DNA of 5,020 nt from Thermoanaerobaculia bacterium (GTDB lineage: Bacteria; Acidobacteriota; Thermoanaerobaculia; Multivoradales; UBA5704): contig JASLEW010000244.1 of NCBI GenBank assembly GCA_030150965.1, positions 1-5,020 on the forward strand, written 5' to 3'. The notes below the pieces were generated by a model. That model had not been told where the DNA came from. It did no database searches and saw nothing but the letters and a program-made list of their open reading frames with translations. Every line of letters begins with the position of its first letter. The stretch's first letter is position 1. This document shows, in pieces, positions 1-4,508 of this stretch. A program made the translations under genes and the position numbers.

Positions 1-650
1 CGGTCCAGCTCGCGCACCTTGGCGTGATCGCCGTCGAACAGGGTGAGGAAGCTCGCCTGCGTGCCGGTCGTCCCCTTGACGCCGCGGCAGCGCAGCGCCG
101 CCAGGCGGTGCCGCAGCTCGGCGAGATCGAGCAGCAGGTCCTGCAGCCACAGGCACGCCCGCTTGCCCACCGTCGTCAGCTGCGCCGGCTGCAGGTGGGT
201 GTAGGCGAGCGCCGGCACCGCCCGGGTGCGGCGCGCGAAGGCGGCGAGCGCGGCGGCGGCGGCGCTCAGCCGCCCGGCGAGCAGGCGCATGCCGTCGCGC
301 AGCAGCAGCGCATCGGCGTTGTCGGTGATGTAGGCGCTGGTCGCGCCCAGGTGCAGCACGCCGCCGGCCTCGCCCGCCTGCTCGGCGAAGTGGCGCAGGT
401 GGGCCACCACGTCGTGGCGGGTGCGGCGCTCGATCTCCGCCACCCGCGCCAGGTCGATCTCGGGCGCAGCCCGCCGCAGCGCCGCGATCTGGTCCTCGCG
501 GATCGGCAGGCCCAGATCGCGCTCGCACTCGGCGAGCGCGATCCACAGCTCGCGCCAGAGGTGGAAGCGGTGCGCCGCCGAAAACAGCCGCGCCATCTCC
601 GGCGAGGCGTAGCGCTCGTAGAGCGGGTTCTGCGGCGTGTCGGCGGTCAT
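1..650 (-). CDS. purB: Adenylosuccinate lyase, N-terminal part (runs off left edge)
   Basis: This is adenylosuccinate lyase of the fumarase/aspartase superfamily. It cleaves SAICAR to AICAR and adenylosuccinate to AMP, releasing fumarate, in cytosolic purine synthesis. The ATG is at 648-650, and 216 codons plus two bases are present before the window edge. Visible motifs are NPLYERYASPEMARLF (residues 8-23), RHDVVAHL (78-85, containing H79), LGATS (101-105), THLQPAQLTTVGKR (151-164, containing H152) and KGTTGTQASFL (192-202). From memory these align closely with human ADSL, and H79 and H152 match its H86 and H159 with a constant offset of 7. The flexible signature loop with the catalytic serine would lie beyond the edge. 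The start agrees with the family N-terminus, although no good Shine-Dalgarno sequence precedes it. The gene is transcribed divergently from arcA. The family call is very secure; whether the rest of the gene is intact cannot be seen. Confidence 0.96.
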   Translation of the reverse strand, partial: MTADTPQNPLYERYASPEMARLFSAAHRFHLWRELWIALAECERDLGLPIREDQIAALRRAAPEIDLARVAEIERRTRHDVVAHLRHFAEQAGEAGGVLHLGATSAYITDNADALLLRDGMRLLAGRLSAAAAALAAFARRTRAVPALAYTHLQPAQLTTVGKRACLWLQDLLLDLAELRHRLAALRCRGVKGTTGTQASFLTLFDGDHAKVRELD

Positions 651-801
651 CGTGGCGGGCGGGTGGGCAGGGGGGCAGCGGGTGGCGCGGCTGGCTCCGT
701 GGAGCTTGGCTGCCGCCGCCGGCTCCGATCGCTCATCCGGTCCCGGCATGGTTGCGGCCTCGGTCCTCGACCCGGGGTGCGGGCGGCTTCGCACGGATGC
801 G

Positions 802-807
802 ATTCTA
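802..807 (-). promoter_or_regulatory. Candidate -10 box for purB
   Basis: On the minus strand these bases read TAGAAT, one mismatch from the sigma-70 -10 consensus, in the only clearly less GC-rich patch of the intergenic region. No convincing -35 box is present: the best match at 17-18 bp spacing fits at about three of six positions. It would give purB a leader of roughly 145 nt. This is inference from sequence similarity only. Confidence 0.25.
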
Positions 808-830
808 ACCTACTCGCACACCTCCTGTTG

Positions 831-836
831 TATAGT
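831..836 (+). promoter_or_regulatory. Candidate -10 box for arcA
   Basis: TATAGT is one mismatch from the sigma-70 -10 consensus and lies 49 bp before the arcA ATG, in a local AT-richer patch. There is no good -35 element at 16-18 bp spacing, so the promoter may depend on an activator or use another sigma factor. If it is used, transcription would begin at about 842-844, at the left edge of the perfect palindrome 842-870. Confidence 0.35.
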
Positions 837-841
837 TCGCC

Positions 842-870
842 GCCGGCCGGGAAGGTCCTTCCCGGCCGGC
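842..870. repeat. Perfect 29-bp palindrome upstream of arcA (operator or leader hairpin)
   Basis: The arms 842-855 (GCCGGCCGGGAAGG) and 857-870 are perfect reverse complements around a single central T at 856. Symmetry stops exactly at both ends. The element lies between the candidate arcA -10 box (831-836) and the ribosome binding site (877-881). It could be the binding site of a dimeric repressor covering +1, or it could form a stable hairpin at the very 5' end of the arcA mRNA. There is no T-tract, so it does not resemble an intrinsic terminator. The palindrome is certain; its role is inferred. Confidence 0.6.
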
Positions 871-885
871 CTCACCTGGAGCTCC

Positions 886-2163
886 ATGCCCACGCGAGTC
901 GATTCAGAGATCGGACGGCTGCGGCGCGTGCTCGTGCACCGGCCCGGGCGCGAGATCGACTGGATGGTGCCGTCGATGATGGAGCGCTTGCTGTTCGACG
1001 ACATCCTCGACGGCGACGAGGCGCGCGACGAGCACGCCATGTTCTGCGAGGTGCTGCGGCGCGCCGGCGTCGAGGTGCTCGACGCCCAGGACCTGCTCGC
1101 CGCCGTCCTCGAGGTGGCGGCGGTGCGCAGCGCGCTGCTCGGCGAGCTGGAGCGCGACTACGCCGTGCCGCCGCCGGCGCTCGCCCAGCTCGACACCCTG
1201 GGCCCCGCGCCGCTCGCCGCCACGCTGATCGAGGGCATCCGCCTGCCGGCCGAGGCCGCCGACACCGGACGCCGCCAGTTCTTCTCGCTCAACCCGGTGC
1301 CCAACTATTTCTTCCAGCGCGATCCGCAGGTGGTCCTGGGCAACCGCCTGGTGGTGTCGTCGATGGCCAACGACGCGCGCGAGCGCGAGCCGCTCCTGGC
1401 GCAGACCTTCTTCGCCCATCACCCGGCGCTGGCCGACCTGGCGGCGACCTTCGAGATCGAGGTGCCGCCCTCGGGCGCACCGCAGCACGATCCCGGCTTC
1501 CCCTACCCGACGCTCGAAGGCGGCGACGTGATCCTGGTCAGCCCGGAGATCGTGCTCGTCGGCCTCTCCGAGCGCACCAACCGGCGCGGCGTCGAGACCC
1601 TGGCGGACTACCTGCGGCTGGAGGAGACCTCGTTCCGCCATCTGATCGTGATGGAGCTGCCGCACAAGCGCTCCTACATGCACCTCGACACCGTGTTCAC
1701 GGTGATCGACCGCGGCCTGTGCCTCGCCCACCTGCCGGTGATCGAGCCCGGCGGCCCCGAGTCGGCGCACGTCTACTCGGTCGATCTCTACGCCCGCGAG
1801 CTGACCTTCACCCTGCGCGCCGGCGGCCTGCTGCGCACCCTCGCCGGCCTCGGCGTCGAGCTCGACGTGGTGCCGTGCGGCGGCGGCGCCGAGGCGATCG
1901 ATCAGCAGCGCGAGCAGTGGACCGACGGCGCCAACGCCTTCGCCATGGCGCCGGGCGTGATCCTGCTCTACCAGCGCAATCGCAAGACCATCGCCGAGCT
2001 GGGCCGCCGCGGCTTCCGCGTGCTGCCCGGCGAGGAGGTGGCGGCCGGGCGCCACGACCTCGGCGCCGGCCCGGCGGTGGTCACCCTGTGGAGCAACGAG
2101 CTGTCGCGGGCGCGCGGCGGCCCGCGCTGCATGACCATGCCGCTCGAACGCGATCCGCTGTGA
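886..2163 (+). CDS. arcA: Arginine deiminase
   Basis: Arginine deiminase (EC 3.5.3.6) hydrolyses L-arginine to citrulline and ammonia in the cytosol, the first step of the deiminase pathway. The 425-residue length is close to the usual 405-420. The guanidine-modifying-enzyme catalytic set is visible: NYFFQRD (140-146, substrate-binding D146), LEGGD (210-214, E211), HLDT (266-269, H266 and D268) and RGGPRCMTMP (410-419, nucleophile C415). The order matches D166, E224, H278/D280 and C406 of the Pseudomonas enzyme. The reading frame is open upstream, but the ATG at 886 is chosen because SEIGRLRRVLVHRPG, the conserved family N-terminus, follows at residue 7. A short TGGAG at 877-881 lies only 4 nt before it. 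A perfect palindrome precedes it, suggesting control at or just after initiation. argF follows 121 nt downstream on the same strand and would take the citrulline produced. No motif is missing and the call is firm. Confidence 0.96.
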   Translation: MPTRVDSEIGRLRRVLVHRPGREIDWMVPSMMERLLFDDILDGDEARDEHAMFCEVLRRAGVEVLDAQDLLAAVLEVAAVRSALLGELERDYAVPPPALAQLDTLGPAPLAATLIEGIRLPAEAADTGRRQFFSLNPVPNYFFQRDPQVVLGNRLVVSSMANDAREREPLLAQTFFAHHPALADLAATFEIEVPPSGAPQHDPGFPYPTLEGGDVILVSPEIVLVGLSERTNRRGVETLADYLRLEETSFRHLIVMELPHKRSYMHLDTVFTVIDRGLCLAHLPVIEPGGPESAHVYSVDLYARELTFTLRAGGLLRTLAGLGVELDVVPCGGGAEAIDQQREQWTDGANAFAMAPGVILLYQRNRKTIAELGRRGFRVLPGEEVAAGRHDLGAGPAVVTLWSNELSRARGGPRCMTMPLERDPL

Positions 2164-2284
2164 GCGGCGCCCCGTCCCCGGGCCGCGGCCGGCAGCCCGC
2201 GGCTCCCGTCAACCCCGAGCGCCGACGGGCCGGCAGGCCCCGGACGTCCCTCTGGCCCGCCGGGCCGCGGAGAACGACGACGCC

Positions 2285-3211
2285 ATGACCCGCCATCTGA
2301 TCTCGATCCACGACCTGACCGCCGCCGAGGTGGCCGGCCTCTTCCGCCTCGCCGCGCAGGTGAAGGCGGAGCCGCGCCGCCATGCCGCCGCGCTCGCCGG
2401 CAAGAGCCTGGGGATGATCTTCGAGAAGTCCTCGACCCGCACCCGGGTCAGCTTCGAGGTCGGCATGGTGCAGCTGGGCGGCCATGCCCTGTTCCTGTCC
2501 AGCCGCGACATCCAGCTCGGCCGCGGCGAGCCGATCGGCGACACCGCGCGGGTCCTGTCGCGCTACGTGGACGGCATCATGGCGCGCACCTTCGCCCACC
2601 AGACGGTGCTCGACCTCGCCCGCTTCGGCTCGGTGCCGGTCGTCAACGGGCTGACCGACGACCTCCACCCGTGCCAGGCGCTGGCCGACTACTTCACCCT
2701 GGGCGAGATCTTCGGCGACCTGCGCGGGCGGAAGATCGCCTACGTCGGCGACGGCAACAACATGGCGCACTCGCTGCTCTTCGGCGCCGCCAAGGTGGGC
2801 ATGGACATCGCGGTCGCCTCGCCCGCGGCCTACACGGTCAAGCCCCACTACGCCGAGCTGGCGCGCCAGGACGCGGCGGAGGCCGGCACGCGCATCGAGC
2901 TCACCACCGACCCGCGGCAGGCGGTGGCCGGCGCCTCGGCGGTCTACACCGACGTGTGGGCCTCGATGGGCCAGGAGGCCGAGGCCGCCCGGCGCCTCGC
3001 CGCCTTCGAGGGCTTCCAGGTCGATGCCGCGCTGATGGCCGCGGCGCGCCCGGATGCCGTCTTCCTCCACTGCCTGCCGGCCCACCGCGGCGAGGAGGTC
3101 GCCGCCGCGGTCGCCGACGGCCCGCAGAGCCGCATCTTCGACGAGGCCGAGAACCGCCTGCACGCGCAGAAGGCGGTGCTGCTCTGGCTGATGGGCGGGG
3201 TGGAGATCTAG
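2285..3211 (+). CDS. argF: Ornithine carbamoyltransferase
   Basis: Ornithine carbamoyltransferase (EC 2.1.3.3) interconverts ornithine plus carbamoyl phosphate with citrulline plus phosphate, in arginine synthesis or, in reverse, in the arginine deiminase pathway. The 308 residues show the carbamoyl-phosphate site STRTR (50-54), RTFAH (101-105), HPCQ (128-131), GDGNN (155-159), the ornithine-binding loop DVWASMGQE (223-231) and HCLP (262-265). The length and lack of a C-terminal extension resemble anabolic ArgF (about 305-310) more than catabolic ArcB (about 335). The pairing with arcA instead suggests a catabolic or dual role, so direction cannot be settled from sequence. The ATG at 2285 has GGAG at 2269-2272, a rather long 12-nt spacing. 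It is probably cotranscribed with arcA, because the 121-nt gap holds no clear terminator, only a short ggccc/gggcc stem at 2254-2266. No carbamate kinase follows; the next gene is convergent. Confidence 0.95.
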   Translation: MTRHLISIHDLTAAEVAGLFRLAAQVKAEPRRHAAALAGKSLGMIFEKSSTRTRVSFEVGMVQLGGHALFLSSRDIQLGRGEPIGDTARVLSRYVDGIMARTFAHQTVLDLARFGSVPVVNGLTDDLHPCQALADYFTLGEIFGDLRGRKIAYVGDGNNMAHSLLFGAAKVGMDIAVASPAAYTVKPHYAELARQDAAEAGTRIELTTDPRQAVAGASAVYTDVWASMGQEAEAARRLAAFEGFQVDAALMAAARPDAVFLHCLPAHRGEEVAAAVADGPQSRIFDEAENRLHAQKAVLLWLMGGVEI

Positions 3212-3247
3212 CCGGCGTCCGGGGTCCGCAGCTCACGGCACTGCTCA

Positions 3248-3264
3248 GCGGCGCTCCGCGCCGC
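3248..3264 (+). terminator. Terminator-like hairpin after argF (no U-tract)
   Basis: GCGGCGC (3248-3254) and GCGCCGC (3258-3264) are perfect complements around a 3-nt loop, 36 nt after the argF stop. The following bases are GC-rich with no run of T, so this is not a canonical intrinsic terminator. It may only protect the mRNA 3' end. In such GC-rich DNA stems of this size also arise by chance. Confidence 0.25.
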
Positions 3265-3324
3265 GGACCGCGGACTCGGGACGCTGGCCGGCGAGGAGCG
3301 GGGGAGAGCGGAGAAGCAGGGAAC

Positions 3325-3362
3325 GGCCGCCCCGGGGGTCTCCCTTGGGGCCCGGAGCGGCC
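3325..3362 (-). terminator. Terminator-like stem downstream of the precursor-peptide gene
   Basis: The 12-nt arms 3325-3336 and 3351-3362 pair around a 14-nt loop. The minus-strand RNA forms 12 continuous pairs with one G-U, whereas the plus-strand RNA would have a C-A mismatch at the same place, so the minus strand is favoured. It begins 59 nt beyond the peptide gene stop. The bases after it are pyrimidine-rich (GTTCCCTGCTTCTCC) but lack a true U-tract. It could end the peptide transcript; directionality rests on a single base pair. Confidence 0.35.
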
Positions 3363-3421
3363 AGGAACCTGCTGCCGCGGCTACGAGGTCAGGTGGGGAA
3401 GCCCGGGCGCCGCCGCGGCGG

Positions 3422-3583
3422 TCAGCACACCGAGTTCGCCGAAGGGCAGCCGCTGGTGCAGGCCGGCCAGGAGACCGGGGCGGTCATGTTCTTGCCGCCC
3501 TGGAGCTGCTGCAGGGCCTGAGGATCGAGAACCTGCACGGTCTCACGATTGAGGCGAAGTCCTGGGGCGCTCAGCTTTCTCAT
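3422..3583 (-). CDS. GG-leader precursor peptide, class I lanthipeptide-like
   Basis: A 53-residue peptide. The leader carries LRLNRETVQVLDPQALQQL (residues 9-27) and ends in Gly29-Gly30. This is the L-x-L-N-(K/R)-E-T-(V/L)-x-x-L-x-x-x-x-L-x-x-(L/V)-x-G-G pattern known from class I lanthipeptide and related GG-leader RiPP precursors, especially in Bacteroidota and Acidobacteriota. The 23-residue core (31-53) holds three cysteines (C42, C46, C53) and six Ser/Thr (T34, S38, T43, S44, S48, S51), arranged as SWPAC, TSGC and SANSVC, with cysteine as the last residue. Such spacing suits lanthionine rings; disulfides or other modifications are possible. The ATG at 3581-3583 has a near-ideal Shine-Dalgarno, AAGGAGG, with 9-nt spacing, which decides this start over the open frame extending upstream. 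No LanB, LanC, radical SAM enzyme, peptidase or exporter gene is visible nearby. That it is a real gene is likely; the modification class is inferred. Confidence 0.8.
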   Translation of the reverse strand: MRKLSAPGLRLNRETVQVLDPQALQQLQGGKNMTAPVSWPACTSGCPSANSVC

Positions 3584-3590
3584 CTCGGCA

Positions 3591-3599
3591 CACCTCCTT
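3591..3599 (-). promoter_or_regulatory. Strong ribosome binding site of the precursor peptide
   Basis: The minus strand reads AAGGAGGTG, a near-complete anti-16S complement, with 9 nt between AAGGAGG and the ATG. It is the best Shine-Dalgarno sequence in the window, stronger than those of arcA, argF and the RdgB-family gene. It fixes the start of the 53-residue peptide and suggests high translation. Confidence 0.75.
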
Positions 3600-3651
3600 G
3601 ATGCTGGAGGTGCGGCGGACGCGGACGCGCGAGACAAGGGAGGGAGTGGCC

Positions 3652-3669
3652 GGAGCGGCCGGAGCGGCC
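3652..3669. repeat. Two tandem copies of a 9-bp repeat
   Basis: GGAGCGGCC occurs twice in tandem (3652-3660 and 3661-3669), preceded by GGCC. The related CGGAGCGGCC also occurs at 3353-3362, on the other side of the peptide gene and inside the stem there. It may be polymerase slippage in GC-rich DNA or a protein site; no function is assigned. Confidence 0.5.
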
Positions 3670-3780
3670 CGGGCGGTCGATGTTGCACCCGTTCTCGTCC
3701 GCCCGCACGCGCGTCTCGCGCTCGCCCTCTGGAACCTGGAGACACGGGTCGGGAAGGCGGGAACGCGACCTGCGTCTCGT

Positions 3781-3800
3781 CGGCGGGATGCCTCCCGCCG
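3781..3800 (-). terminator. Perfect 8-bp hairpin downstream of the RdgB-family gene
   Basis: CGGCGGGA (3781-3788) pairs perfectly with TCCCGCCG (3793-3800) around a 4-nt loop. It starts 97 nt past the RdgB-family stop codon on the minus strand. No T-tract follows on either strand, so it is at best a terminator-like or mRNA-stabilising stem. Confidence 0.25.
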
Positions 3801-3805
3801 CAGGC

Positions 3806-3876
3806 CGGGCAGATCCCCTCGCCCGCGGTTCCGCCGCGACCCCGGCGCCAAGCGCGGCCTTTGGCGGATCTGCCCG
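3806..3876. repeat. 11-bp inverted repeat enclosing two smaller stems
   Basis: The arms 3806-3816 (CGGGCAGATCC) and 3866-3876 are perfect reverse complements separated by 49 nt. Inside lie two further stems: 3824-3828 with 3834-3838, and 3847-3851 with 3861-3865, the latter stacking directly on the outer stem. Together they can be drawn as a three-way junction. It starts 21 nt after the RdgB-family stop on the minus strand. This may be a structured RNA or 3'-end element, or a chance fold in GC-rich sequence. The arm contains AGATC, so it is not purely G/C. Confidence 0.35.
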
Positions 3877-3896
3877 TCGAGCCTGCCATCGACGCC

Positions 3897-4508
3897 CTAC
3901 CGGCTGCCGCTCTCAGGGCTGCCGCCACCGGACCGGTCGGTGCCCTGGCCCTCCGGCTCGCCGAGAAGGCCGAGGAGCTGGCGCCAGGCCCGGCCGCGGT
4001 GGCCGAGAAGGTCCTTCTCCGCGTCGGACAGCTCGCCGAAGGTACGCTCGCTCCCCTCCGGCACGAACACCGGGTCCCAGCCGAAGCCGTGGCCGCCGCG
4101 GGCGGGGAGCACCAGGGTGCCGGCGGCGGCGCCCTCGGCGATCAGCGTGCGGCCGGCGTCGCGGTAGTAGAGGGCGGCGCGGGCGACGGCGCGCGGGTTG
4201 CCCAGGGCGATGGCGGTGCGCGCCAGGCGCTCGGCGCCGGCGGCCTGGAGCATCCACTTGACCAGCGGCCCGGGGAAGCCGCCCAGGGCGTCGAGGTCCA
4301 GCCCGGCCTCCTCGACGACGAGCGGCCGGCCGAGGCGGCGCCACGCCTCCTCCCCCTTGTGGCGCAGCACCTCCAGGAGGTCGAGCGACTGGATCTCCGG
4401 CAGGTCCACATCCACAGCCTGGAGGCCCGGGCCCGCCAGGCGGCGCGCCTCGGCCACCTTGCCGGGATTGCCGGTCACCAGGACGTAGGGGAGGGGCGGC
4501 GCGCTCAC
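3897..4508 (-). CDS. rdgB: Ham1/RdgB/ITPA-family non-canonical purine NTP pyrophosphatase
   Basis: A 203-residue member of the family that hydrolyses dITP, ITP and XTP to the monophosphate and pyrophosphate, clearing deaminated purine nucleotides from the pool. Motifs in order are TGNPGK (12-17), DLPEIQ (35-40, likely metal-binding E38), VVEEAGLDLDALGGFPGPLVKWM (64-86), GFGWDPVF (141-148) and EKDLLGHRGRA (164-174). The FGWDP motif and FPGPLVKWM stretch resemble eukaryotic ITPA more than E. coli RdgB. Two usually conserved positions differ: the second acid of VED/ADD is Glu67 instead of Asp, and the Ser of SHR is Gly169. The start is GTG at 4506-4508, with GGAG 4 nt upstream. That GTG overlaps the coaE stop as GTGA, implying translational coupling. 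The last 20 residues are a Gly/Ser-rich tail of no known role. The family is certain; exact substrate range is uncertain because of the substitutions. Confidence 0.92.
   Translation of the reverse strand: MSAPPLPYVLVTGNPGKVAEARRLAGPGLQAVDVDLPEIQSLDLLEVLRHKGEEAWRRLGRPLVVEEAGLDLDALGGFPGPLVKWMLQAAGAERLARTAIALGNPRAVARAALYYRDAGRTLIAEGAAAGTLVLPARGGHGFGWDPVFVPEGSERTFGELSDAEKDLLGHRGRAWRQLLGLLGEPEGQGTDRSGGGSPESGSR

Larger units (their letters stand above)
3212..3421. other. Convergent intergenic gap between argF and the peptide gene
   Basis: This 210-bp gap separates the 3' ends of two converging genes. It contains the two terminator-like stems described at 3248-3264 and 3325-3362 and a purine-rich stretch at about 3284-3324. 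There are no T-tracts and no credible coding frame with the leader pattern of the neighbouring peptide, so no second precursor copy is present. Confidence 0.5.
3584..3896. other. 313-bp gene-free stretch upstream of the precursor peptide
   Basis: No credible gene was found here on either strand. The open frames are arginine/proline-rich shadows of GC-rich DNA. One minus-strand frame continues from the peptide start to 3928 and includes a lone CPACG-type zinc-knuckle sequence, judged accidental because no second knuckle is present. The stretch holds the peptide ribosome binding site (3591-3599), a tandem 9-bp repeat (3652-3669), an 8-bp perfect hairpin (3781-3800) and a nested inverted repeat (3806-3876). 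It must contain the 3' end of the coaE/rdgB transcript and, unless the peptide is read through from it, the peptide promoter. No convincing -35/-10 pair was recognised. Confidence 0.5.

Noticed and set aside
816..826. An 11-bp word GCACACCTCCT shared with 3588-3598, looking like a second strong minus-strand ribosome binding site
   Set aside because: No start codon with a credible open frame follows it on the minus strand; the frame there closes at once, so it is probably coincidence in the purB/arcA gap.
904..2055. A 383-codon minus-strand open frame antisense to arcA
   Set aside because: It is His/Gln/Arg/Gly-rich with no recognisable domain, as expected opposite a GC-rich gene; arcA has all its catalytic motifs.
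24..2288. A 754-codon plus-strand open frame covering purB and arcA
   Set aside because: Its product is an Arg/Ala/Gly/Pro-rich shadow with no family motif, and it runs antisense to purB and out of frame with arcA, both firmly identified.
3212..3900. Possible CRISPR array or insertion sequence in the gene-poor stretch
   Set aside because: There is no regularly spaced repeat, no transposase-like frame and no paired terminal repeats with a target duplication.
3422..3928. A 168-residue extended version of the precursor peptide, including a CPACG zinc-knuckle-like sequence
   Set aside because: The extension is low-complexity Arg/Pro/Ala sequence with one knuckle only, and the strong ribosome binding site before 3583 with the leader motif marks the internal ATG as the true start.
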